DNA of 44,781 nucleotides from contig JABHDC010000255.1 in NCBI GenBank assembly GCA_018673255.1, positions 1 through 44,781 of the forward strand. The letters are read 5' to 3'. Both the position numbers and the translations under genes were made by a program. Under the pieces are notes generated by a model. That model was not told the DNA's origin and ran no database searches. It was given only the letters and a program-made list of their open reading frames with translations. Every line of letters starts with the position of its first letter. The stretch's first letter is position 1. Positions 9,357 to 17,900 of this stretch are shown one piece after another. This stretch comes from Gemmatimonadota bacterium (GTDB taxonomy: Bacteria > Latescibacterota > UBA2968 > UBA8231).

Positions 9357-11287
9357 CGAGCAACGAATCGGGCGTCACCGTGCGCGCCCTGATCCTGGGA
9401 CTGGGGCTGGTCCTGCTGATCTGTCTGGGTGCCCCCTACTCCATCTGGATGGTGGGGACCTCGGAAATCACCTGGTCCTTCTTCCCCATCGCCGTGGGAC
9501 TTCCCTTCGTCCTGCTGCTGCTGTTCAATAGCGCCATTCGCCATATGCGCCCCCAGTGGTCCCTGCGTGCCGGCGAGTTCGCTACGATCCTCACCATGGG
9601 GCTGGTAACCAGCGGCATCCCGATCTTCACCGCCGGCCTGCTGCTGGCGATCCCGACCAAGCCCTACTACGGTGCCACGCAGGAGAACGAGTGGGCGGAC
9701 TACATCCAGCCCTACCTGCCGGACTGGGCGATCCCCGGAGACAGTGGCCAGGCGATCCGCTGGTTCTACGAAGGCCTCCCCTCCGGGGCTCCCATCCCCT
9801 ATGGCACGTGGGCGGCGCCGCTGTTGTGGTGGCTGAGTCTGATCTTCGCCATCTACTTCGTCAGCTTCTGTCTCGTCGTGATCCTGCGGCGACAGTGGGT
9901 GGAACACGAACGTCTGGTCTTTCCCGTCGCCGAAGTACCGCGGCTTCTGACCGAGATGGAGGAGGGGCGCGCCTTCCCCAAGATGTTCAGGTCGAAGGCA
10001 TTCCTGTTTGGGTGCGCCATCCCGCTGACGGTGATCCTCTTCAACGCCATCGGCTACTTCCGACCCGGATTTCCGCAACTGGGCTTGCACACGGGGATGG
10101 AGGTTCAACTCTTTGACGGTGCGCCGACCCTGGTGCTGAAGCTGTACTTCCCGGTCATCGGCTTCGTCTACCTCATCGGCAGTTCGATCTCCTTCAGTGT
10201 CTGGTTCTTCCACCTGCTGATCCTGGCCCAGTCTGCATTGCTCAACTGGCTCGGTGTCGTCACCTTGCCTGCATCCTTCGTCTCCGGGCAGATCGTCACC
10301 CTCGGCTGGCAGTCGAGTGGCGCCTTCATCGCCATGGTCCTGGTCAGTCTGTGGATGGCCCGCCGGCATCTGGTGGCTGTCGTGCGCGCAGCCTGGGGCC
10401 GCGGCGACCTGGATGACACGCAGGAGATGCTGTCGTACCGGACCGCCGTCATGGGTGGCGGACTGGCAACGGCCTATATCCTGGGCTGGTTGTACATGTC
10501 GGGCATGCAGCCCCTGGTCGCCGTGCTCTTTCTGGCCGGTGTGCTGCTCGTGTATCTGGGAATGACAAGACTCGTCGTACAGACGGGCGTGCACTACATC
10601 ACCAGTCCTCTGAATCCGCAGTATCTGATCATGGCCGTCACCGGCACGGTCATCGGCCCGCACAGTCTGGTCGCCCTGGCCCTGTCCTATTCGTGGTGCA
10701 GCGACATCCAGTCGATTTTCATGGCCGGCGCCGCCCACGGTGCCCGACTGGGGCAGGGACAGAGATCACCCCGGCGACTGGGCTTCGCCATCGGCCTGGC
10801 CGTCGTCGTGGGTTTTATCAGTTGTATCCTGTGGATCCTCTATCTGGGCTACACCTACGGCGCGGGCAACTTCAACTCCTGGTATTTCCAACCCGGCGCC
10901 GGCGCCGGTGGTCGAGTCTTCGACCAGGTGACCCACTTCATGGCCAACCCGGCGCCACCCGATACGACCCAACTCTCCCTCTTGAGTCTGGGGGCGATCG
11001 CCTATTCGGTCCTGGCCATTTGCCAGTATCGCTTCCCGTGGTGGCCCCTGCCGCCGATCGGCCTGGCCATGGCCTCTCTGTGGAATGTGCGACTCATCGT
11101 AGCCTCCGTGTTCATCGCCTGGTTGCTGAAAGTCGTCATCCTGCGCATTGGCGGCGTCGTCCTCTACCGGCGACTGCGCCCCCTGTTCGTGGGACTCATC
11201 GTCGGGTTTTTCCTGGGGATTGGGTTGTCCTGGGGGATCGATCTGGTCTGGTTCTATGGCAAGGGACATCCAATCTTGCACGGATAG
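9353..11287 (+). CDS. OPT-like multi-pass membrane transporter (DUF6785/DUF6784)
   Basis: Integral inner-membrane protein of 644 residues with at least a dozen hydrophobic helices, from ALILGLGLVLLICLGAPYS at the N-terminus to LFVGLIVGFFLGIGLSWG near the end. It resembles the DUF6785/DUF6784 proteins of Planctomycetes and related phyla, which are distant relatives of oligopeptide (OPT) transporters. Shared traits are the early RAGEFATILTMGLVTSGIP segment, a VEHERLVFPVAEVP loop and QWVE-type basic loops. The TTG at 9353 overlaps the preceding stop in TTGA; a GTG at 9380 is the alternative. Its place between a hydrolase-like barrel and a UroD-like protein suggests uptake of a glycan-derived or methylated compound. 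The substrate is unknown. Confidence 0.75.
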   Translation: MTSNESGVTVRALILGLGLVLLICLGAPYSIWMVGTSEITWSFFPIAVGLPFVLLLLFNSAIRHMRPQWSLRAGEFATILTMGLVTSGIPIFTAGLLLAIPTKPYYGATQENEWADYIQPYLPDWAIPGDSGQAIRWFYEGLPSGAPIPYGTWAAPLLWWLSLIFAIYFVSFCLVVILRRQWVEHERLVFPVAEVPRLLTEMEEGRAFPKMFRSKAFLFGCAIPLTVILFNAIGYFRPGFPQLGLHTGMEVQLFDGAPTLVLKLYFPVIGFVYLIGSSISFSVWFFHLLILAQSALLNWLGVVTLPASFVSGQIVTLGWQSSGAFIAMVLVSLWMARRHLVAVVRAAWGRGDLDDTQEMLSYRTAVMGGGLATAYILGWLYMSGMQPLVAVLFLAGVLLVYLGMTRLVVQTGVHYITSPLNPQYLIMAVTGTVIGPHSLVALALSYSWCSDIQSIFMAGAAHGARLGQGQRSPRRLGFAIGLAVVVGFISCILWILYLGYTYGAGNFNSWYFQPGAGAGGRVFDQVTHFMANPAPPDTTQLSLLSLGAIAYSVLAICQYRFPWWPLPPIGLAMASLWNVRLIVASVFIAWLLKVVILRIGGVVLYRRLRPLFVGLIVGFFLGIGLSWGIDLVWFYGKGHPILHG

Positions 11288-11303
11288 GGAAGAACCAGAC
11301 ACC

Positions 11304-12386
11304 ATGCGCATATCAGAGACCCCGGCCTTCACCACCGATCTGAAGCCTGACATGGAGGATGCCGAGCGACGCTGGCTGGCCTTCTGGAACCACGAGATCA
11401 TCGATCGTCCCCTGTGCGCCATCACCGCGCCGCGCGATGGCGTGGAGGCAATTGCATCTCCCCCTTACCTGTCCGGCTACGAAGGCAACCACCAACAGGT
11501 CGCCGAGCGGGCCCTGGCCGCGGCGCAGACCATGTTCTGGGGTGGTGAAGCGATCCCCTGCTACTCACCCAGCTTCGGACCGGATCTCTATGCCGTCTGG
11601 TTGGGTTGCGACCTGAAGTTCGGTGAGGCGAGCACGGCAACCAGCTGGGCAGTACCCTCCGTCGAGGATTGGGAGACGGCCGGGGCGATCGAGCTGGACC
11701 CGGCCAACGCCTGGTGGCAGCAGACGCTGGCCTTCTGCCGAGTCCTGGCCGACACCTTCGATGGCCATTTGCTGGTAGCACACATGGATCAGCACAGCAA
11801 TATGGATACCCTGCTCGCCATGCGTGGAGGGGTAGGCCTGTGCACGGATTTGATGGATGTGCCCGAACTCATCGACCGCGCCATGGCCCAGGTGCAGAGC
11901 ACGTATGCACCCATCGACATGGCCCTTCGCGAAGCGGGACGCATGGTGGGTGCCTGCGGTCGCATCCCGGCCTATCACCCCGACCGCACCAACACGATTC
12001 AGTGCGATTTCGCCGCGTTGATCGGCCCGGAGCACTTCCGACGCTGGGCTCTGCCCGCGCTCGAGGAAGAGGCGGCCCACCTGCGCCGCTGCCTGATGCA
12101 CTACGATGGCCCCGAGATGCTCATACACCTGGATGACGTCTGCGCCATACCGGGCCTGGAGTGCATCCAGTGGCAACCCGGCGCCCGCAACGGTCCCTTC
12201 ATGGACTGGCTCGACCTTATTCAGCGGATCCAGGCCAAGGGGCTGGCGGTACACGTACCGTGCAATACCGAGGACATCCGGATCTACCACCGCGAACTCG
12301 ATCCGGCCCTCGTCTACTACCGCTGCACGGCGCCGAACCAGGCGGAAGCGGAGGCAACACTGGACTGGCTGGTGGACAATACGTGA
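11304..12386 (+). CDS. Uroporphyrinogen decarboxylase-like (URO-D superfamily) protein
   Basis: A 360-residue member of the URO-D/methyltransferase superfamily, but not HemE. It opens with a short helical region (RRWLAFWNHEIIDRPLCAI) and ends with HYDGPEMLIHLDDV, ECIQWQPG and VHVPCNTEDI. These are the late-strand motifs of COG0407-type proteins that act as corrinoid or other methyltransferases, or have unknown roles. The N-terminal arginine motif of true uroporphyrinogen decarboxylase is not visible. The ATG at 11304 lies 16 bases after the transporter stop, so it is the third gene of the 7464-12386 operon. An attractive but unproven role is demethylation of the imported compound. No corrinoid protein is encoded beside it. 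Confidence 0.75.
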   Translation: MRISETPAFTTDLKPDMEDAERRWLAFWNHEIIDRPLCAITAPRDGVEAIASPPYLSGYEGNHQQVAERALAAAQTMFWGGEAIPCYSPSFGPDLYAVWLGCDLKFGEASTATSWAVPSVEDWETAGAIELDPANAWWQQTLAFCRVLADTFDGHLLVAHMDQHSNMDTLLAMRGGVGLCTDLMDVPELIDRAMAQVQSTYAPIDMALREAGRMVGACGRIPAYHPDRTNTIQCDFAALIGPEHFRRWALPALEEEAAHLRRCLMHYDGPEMLIHLDDVCAIPGLECIQWQPGARNGPFMDWLDLIQRIQAKGLAVHVPCNTEDIRIYHRELDPALVYYRCTAPNQAEAEATLDWLVDNT

Positions 12387-12476
12387 AAGAGCACCCTGCC
12401 CAAGGCCAAGTACGCCCCGGTGATCGGTGCGGTGCCGTGACCCAATGGGTTGGCGACGGTGCGCCAGTGCTTCACC

Positions 12477-13592
12477 CTACCTTGACAGGTTGAACGAACC
12501 GATCGGCTTCACTTCACCATTCAGGATCGCATCAACCTGGTGCAGGCCGGCGTAGTGTTTCCGCGTCGTCATGTCGGCGACGGACACCTTCTTCTGCACA
12601 CGGACTGAGTCGCCCGGGCCAATCTCGATCGCCTTCAGCTTGAAGACCTTCGGACTCGTGCTACCATTCGCTTTCACGTAGTGGATGCGGAAGTCGACCA
12701 TCACGGGGCGGCCCTGCCTGCCTTTGTTGGTCACATTGAAAGCCACCGTGATCTTGTCGCCGATCCGGGCCAGGGCAGGCGCGATCGCAGCAGCCTCGAC
12801 GATCAATCCCTTCGCATCGCCGTAGCCGAGAACTCGTAACGCCCCCACATCCCCCCGTTTCACCGCACTGCGCAGGGCATGCCTGATCAGCCAGGCTCGA
12901 TTCTCATCGGCATCCTTCATCCATGCTGCCGCCGTCTCCACGAGCAACTCGGGATGATCCTTGCCGATGTCGTTGAGATTGTTCGCCACCGAACGACGCA
13001 CGTAAAGGGCCGGATCGTCCTTCAACTCTTCGAGCAGACCCAGCACGGGCCCAGGATCTTTCTGGAACTCTGGTAGCCTGGGCGCCCAGGGCAATCGAGG
13101 GCGTGTTCCTTCTGAGACAAGTCGGCGCACATCGTCACTGGGATCCTTCGTCCACTTGCGCAGCAGGGCCAGGGTCCGTTTCGGATACCGCGTGATGAAA
13201 GGGCGAATGCTGAATTCTGCAGTGAAACGTTTGGTGAGTTCGTAGTTGGCACGCATGGACAACTCGAAATGGTCGAGACCGTATTCGGCGACGAAGACGC
13301 AGTGTGGCATGTAGATGAAGGAAGCCATCGGGTTGTCGTCATCTCGAGGCTCATCTGCCGATCCCAGTGAGCGCAGCAGGATGTTGATCGCGGTCTCAGG
13401 ATCATCGGGCAGATGAGATCGCAGAACGGCGGCGATCCGGCGGGCCCGCGGCATGAGCTCAAGGGATTCGTAACCATCCAGTGCATCGGTGATGAACTGC
13501 TTCACGGCGAAGTCGGGATGCGTTTGCCTGATCATCTCGGCGATCCGAACCGCAACGTCCGGCCCGAATCCGTTCTTCAGGGGCTCAGCCAT
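12477..13592 (-). CDS. AlkC-like DNA alkylation-repair glycosylase
   Basis: A 371-residue HEAT-like repeat protein of the AlkC/AlkD DNA glycosylase superfamily, which removes alkylated bases such as 3-methyladenine. The first 245 residues are alpha-helical with ALK-repeat character: an opening MAEPLKNGFG, FVAEYGLDHFELSM, FSIRPFITRYP, a long SEGTRPRLPW stretch, and DPALYVRRSVANNLNDIGKD. Residues about 260-371 are all-beta (KITVAFNVTNKGRQ, VMVDFRIHYVKANG, SFNLS) and match the C-terminal Ig-like domain known in some AlkC enzymes. It starts at ATG 13592. Just upstream on the same strand is the broken tail of a diaminopropionate ammonia-lyase-like gene, and no strong ribosome-binding site is visible. 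Confidence 0.85.
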   Translation of the reverse strand: MAEPLKNGFGPDVAVRIAEMIRQTHPDFAVKQFITDALDGYESLELMPRARRIAAVLRSHLPDDPETAINILLRSLGSADEPRDDDNPMASFIYMPHCVFVAEYGLDHFELSMRANYELTKRFTAEFSIRPFITRYPKRTLALLRKWTKDPSDDVRRLVSEGTRPRLPWAPRLPEFQKDPGPVLGLLEELKDDPALYVRRSVANNLNDIGKDHPELLVETAAAWMKDADENRAWLIRHALRSAVKRGDVGALRVLGYGDAKGLIVEAAAIAPALARIGDKITVAFNVTNKGRQGRPVMVDFRIHYVKANGSTSPKVFKLKAIEIGPGDSVRVQKKVSVADMTTRKHYAGLHQVDAILNGEVKPIGSFNLSR

Positions 13593-13600
13593 TCAGGCGA

Positions 13601-13700
13601 CGCCAGCACGTGATCCGGATCCAGCTCTGTGATCGACTGATACACTTGCGGGTCGGTGGGTGGAGAGGATTCATAAGGCACCATTATGGTGAGTCTGGTG
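13601..13700 (-). pseudogene. Remnant of the 3' end of a diaminopropionate ammonia-lyase-like gene
   Basis: On the minus strand this stretch encodes TDPQVYQSITELDPDHVLA, which matches the C-terminus of the intact enzyme encoded at 19348-20553 (TDPEVYRSITGLDPDQVLA) at 15 of 19 residues. The DNA is about 82% identical over 60 bases. A weaker match (RLTIMV versus RVAIIV) extends about 13 codons further upstream, and beyond that no lyase homology can be seen. No start, PLP-lysine motif or body of the enzyme is present. The region between AlkC and the CxxCxxCC-PqqD gene otherwise shows no gene. It is best read as the last trace of a deleted paralogue. Confidence 0.7.
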
Positions 13701-13888
13701 TGCCTCATGCAAACGATCTTGCCGTAACGGGACCTGTCGCTCATTGGTGAACGGCCGCTTGCTGGTGGGTCGCCGAATACCAGGTGTGGAAGACGAATGG
13801 TGTGTCTACATAGATTCCTGCGCCGAGATGGATGATGTGACCAGGATCCGGCGGGCGATGACGGGGACGAATCAGATAGAGAGGACGA

Positions 13889-14749
13889 TTGGCAGAACAC
13901 GGCCAGAGTAGATCGGAGGCAGGCAGGGGCGCCGAGTTATGCCTGGCCTGCGGGCTGTGCTGTCAGGGAGTCCTGTATGTGTATGTACCGCTGGAAGCAG
14001 AGGAAATCCCGTGGGCAGAGCGTCTCGATCTCAGTCTGCACCCCGGCGATGGGACACCTCCCAAGGGATTCTCGCAACCTTGTTGGCTACATCAGAATGG
14101 CAGATGCTCAGCCTATGCCGAACGACCCGGTGCATGCTCACTCTATGAGTGCGGGCTGCTCAAGGCGTACTTGCAGAATCAGATCACCATGGACGACAGC
14201 ATGTCGATCGTGGCAGATGCCAGACACCTGATCGACACGATTCAACAGAGAATCCGCAGCGAGGCTTCCTCAGAGAGTATCTGGCAGCAGATTGCGGCCC
14301 ACATCGATGGACAGGGCGCGGACAGGGAAACGGTTGCAGGCCGTTTTGCCCACGTGGAACTGCTGTTGGCCGAGCAGCAGCTGGCCTATCTCTGTCGTCA
14401 CTTTGAAACGCGGGAAGGCGTTCAATTGGCGACGCAACACCTACCCGGTATGGAAGCTGCCCAGACAGCGATGCAGTCCGCCAGGCAGAGGTCGTGGAAG
14501 CCCCCAGCCCACGTCCACTACAGCGAACGCAGTGGTGACATCGTCATCGTCGACCTCTCTGCCGGGGTGACGTCCGCCCTCAGTGGTGTGGCAGCCAACA
14601 TGTGGCTGGCTCTCATGACTCATAACAATCTCGATGATGTCATGGAGACGCTGCTGGAGCAATATGAGGTCGAGGAGAAGACCCTGCGTGACGATCTCTG
14701 GCGCTTCGTAGAGGAACTGGCAGCTCGTGGTGTATTGGACGTGCGATGA
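13889..14749 (+). CDS. YkgJ-like CxxCxxCC domain fused to a PqqD-like domain
   Basis: A 286-residue cytoplasmic protein with two recognisable ends. The N-terminal part carries C18, C21, C24 and C25 (CLACGLCC) followed by QPCWLHQNGRC, the ERPGAC segment and YECGLL, the pattern of the YkgJ-type putative zinc/iron-chelating family. Residues about 100-200 are helical and unassigned. The last 75 residues (GDIVIVDLSAGVTSALSGVA, then a winged-helix-like region ending ELAARGVLDV) match PqqD-like domains, the fold used as the RiPP precursor recognition element. It starts at a TTG with AGAGAGG a few bases upstream. No precursor peptide, radical SAM maturase or transporter adjoins it. The function is unknown, and the fusion suggests a metal-dependent protein or peptide modification role. 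Confidence 0.75.
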   Translation: MAEHGQSRSEAGRGAELCLACGLCCQGVLYVYVPLEAEEIPWAERLDLSLHPGDGTPPKGFSQPCWLHQNGRCSAYAERPGACSLYECGLLKAYLQNQITMDDSMSIVADARHLIDTIQQRIRSEASSESIWQQIAAHIDGQGADRETVAGRFAHVELLLAEQQLAYLCRHFETREGVQLATQHLPGMEAAQTAMQSARQRSWKPPAHVHYSERSGDIVIVDLSAGVTSALSGVAANMWLALMTHNNLDDVMETLLEQYEVEEKTLRDDLWRFVEELAARGVLDVR

Positions 14750-14811
14750 TCATCCTACCAAGTGGTGCGAAACCCTGACTCGGTATCGTGAACGCCTGCA
14801 TGGACGGAGGC

Positions 14812-14876
14812 GCTAACGAGTCGATCTGTGTTGGATCTTCCCAAGCGTCGTTAGCATCGTCACCAGCGGTGATGCT
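14812..14876. terminator. Possible bidirectional terminator hairpins
   Basis: Between two convergent genes, GCTAACGA (14812-14819) pairs with TCGTTAGC (14848-14855). An overlapping hairpin, AGCAT..CACC agc GGTGATGCT, lies at 14853-14876. Neither has a long T-run, so intrinsic termination is only suggested by the convergent position. Confidence 0.3.
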
Positions 14877-14901
14877 GGTAGCGGCTAAGAGAACCGGGCG
14901 A

Positions 14902-17900
14902 TCATGATTTGGGCTTCAGGTTCTCCAACCGGATTTCCCCATCGGTCGTGCCCAGTGCCTGCTCCAGAATCCGGTGCAATTGCCGGACGTTACCGGGGTA
15001 GTCGTAGCCCTGGAGTTCCTCCACCACGTCCGCGCTGACGGGTTTCTTCTCGATCTTCAGTTCCGCCGACAGTCTGTCCACGATCTGTTGCGCCAAGGGC
15101 GCGATGTCTTCGTCTCTCTCCCGCAAGGGCGGCATGGCCACGTGACGCGCTGAGAGAAAGTCGTACAGCTCTTTGCTGAATGCACCGAGCTCGACCTGCA
15201 GCAGCAGATCCTCACTGCTGGCAGCCAACACTCGCACATCTACCGGCTCCGCCTCGGAGGCGCCGGTTCTGCGGACCTCGCCTTGTGCCAACACCCGTAG
15301 CAGATGTGCCTGCACCGGTAGTGGCAGCAGGCCTACTTCGTCGAAGAACAGTGTTCCGTCCCGCGCTTGTTGGACAATTCCTGGTCGGTCTTCGTCAGCG
15401 CCCGGGAATGCGCCCTTGGCGTGTCCGAAGAGGATGGACAGCAACTCGGTGCGCTCAGACAACGACTCTACCTGCTTCGGTAACCCGGCACATCGTACCG
15501 GCACGAAAGCATGGCCAGATCGACCGCTGCCGGCATGGATGGCGCGAGCCACCAGTTCCTTGCCGGTGCCGACCTCGCCCGTGATCAGTATGCGACTGTC
15601 CTCTTGCTGATAGCCGCCTATGTCTGACAGGATGGATTGCATGGAGGCACTCGAACCAACGAAATTGTCGACTGTCCAGAATTCGATCTCGTGCGGCTGT
15701 ACCTCGATCCTCTGGCGTCGCTCCGCAACCAACTCAGTGCGAGCCAGGTCGCGTTCCTGTCGACGGTGGATGCCAAACCGCGCCGCCATCACGGCGCCGA
15801 CCAACGCCAGCACCAGGCCGACCCGCAATACGATCTGTCCATAGGCTGGTCGCACAAGGACACGAAGAGTCGCCGGCTCAGAGTAGACCAGGTCCCGGTT
15901 CACCGCATGCACCTCAAAGGTGTAATTCCCGGCTGGCAGGTCCCGGTAGACGACACGACGCTCCCGTCCCTGCTGCCACTCGTCCTCCACTCCTACTAGC
16001 CGGTGACGGTAGACCATCTGCGATGGGCGTGTTCGCAAGTCGGCGGCGTGAAACGAAATGTTTACAAAATCCTGCTCTGTCGTCATCGAGATCTGCTTGG
16101 CGGGCCCGTGCATCTGATCCGTCACAACCTGGGAGATACGAGCCGAAAAGAGAGCCACAGGAGGCTGAAACCGACTGACGCCACCCTCGTGAGCGATCCA
16201 GTAATCTCCCTGCCGACTCTGAATGACCTGATGAACGCCATCGTGTCCAAGGCCATCTCGGGTGAGAAGGGACTGGACTACGGTGCCGTCGTAGCGCCGC
16301 ACACCGCTGCCGTAGGCCGAGACCCACAGGTGCCCGTCATCACTCACCATGAGGTCCCAGACATCGCGGGACTCCAATTCTACGGTCATATCCACCCATT
16401 GCTGACCGTCGTAGCGTTGCACACCACTGGTGCCCTGCCAGATGCCGACCCACAGACTACCATGCTGATCGAAGACCATGCTGCCTATGGACCCCGTCGA
16501 CGAGATCGGCGGCATTGCCGTGAACGAGCTGCCATCGAATCGCAGGACCCGTGTGCCGGCAGCCACGACGAGTTGGCCGTCGGCATCCAGGGCGATGTCA
16601 GCCGCGAATTGAGGGTCAACATGTTCGGGGGAGAAACTGGTGAAGATGCCCGCCCGGTAGCGAGTGACCCCGCTGCCTACGCACCCGAACCAGACCGCGC
16701 CTTCCCTGTCGACGACGACACTGGGAATCCGGTTGCCTGCCAGTCCGTCCGCCTCGGTAAACCTGACCACCGAGATTCCATCGTATCGATAGACGCCGCC
16801 ACCGTAGCTGCCAAGCCAGATGTTGCCGTCGTGGTCCTCCGCGATCGCCCACACATTGCGGGTCACTTCGGGCAGGGCGTGAACCGCTTCTCCGTCGAAC
16901 CAGTTGACGCCCTTCCAGTTGCCTACCCAGAGCCGGCCCTGACTGTCCTCGGCCGCCGTCATCACCCCGTTGCTGAGCAACCCGTCTCCGACAGAGAAGT
17001 TGGTCCATTCTCCGGGCGACATTCTCGCTACTCCGCCGCCAGCGACGGTGTCGTTCAAGTAATGCCAGCCTGTGCCGCACCAGATCTGACCGCTCTTGTC
17101 TTCCAGCACCGCGCTTGTCTGCGAACTCGGGAGACCGTCTTCCTCCGTGTAGAGCGACCAACGATCTTCGGCGAAGTGCCAGAGTCCATTGGGCGTTGCG
17201 GCCCAGATCCCGCCGAGACGATCGCGCATCAAGGCGCGAATCATGTCAACCGATGACAACGCCGTCGGCACTGTGGCCAACGGCAAGAACTGATCACCGT
17301 CGAAGCGAACGATGCCTTCGTAGAGGGTACTGAGCCACAGGTCATCATCGTGGCCCTCGACAATGCCCGTCACGCCCGTCCCAAGACCGTCGGCCCGGGT
17401 GTAGTTGGTGAAGTATGTGCCATCGAAAACGCTGGCCCCGGCGACCGTGCCGAACCACAGGTCACCGTTGCCGTTGGCTGCGATGGCGGTCACAGAATTG
17501 CCGTCCGTGTTGTTGGTCGGTTTGTAGTTGCGGAACTTGCCCTCGTAGTAGCAGCTGATCCCGGCTGAAGTACCAATCCACAGCTGGCCATCGCCATCGA
17601 CGAACAGCGACGTGACGAGGTCGCCGATCAAGCCACCTTGGGTGGAGTAGGAGCGCAGTACGCCATCTCGATACAGGTACAGCCCTGCCGATGTGCCGAA
17701 CCACATACCGCCGGCAGGGTCCTCTTCAAGGGCTGTCACCAGATGGTGCAGCCCATCCCCCGGCCCAAGTCGAAACATGTCGTGGCCGTCCCAGTACGTC
17801 ACCCCGTCCTGCGTGCCGAACCACATCGCTCCCTTACGATCCTGATGAATCGCAAGCACGGTTGAGCCGGCCAGTCCGTCGGCGATACTGATCGTCTGCC

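Noticed and set aside
9332..10738. Long minus-strand open frame (468 codons) antisense to the transporter gene
   Set aside because: It is rich in Asp, Glu, Gly, His and Gln without domain pattern, and the plus strand encodes a clear multi-pass membrane protein. It is a high-GC shadow.
16003..17256. Long plus-strand open frame (417 codons) antisense to the propeller sensor
   Set aside because: The minus strand shows regular propeller repeats, and the plus frame has no motif or ribosome-binding site.
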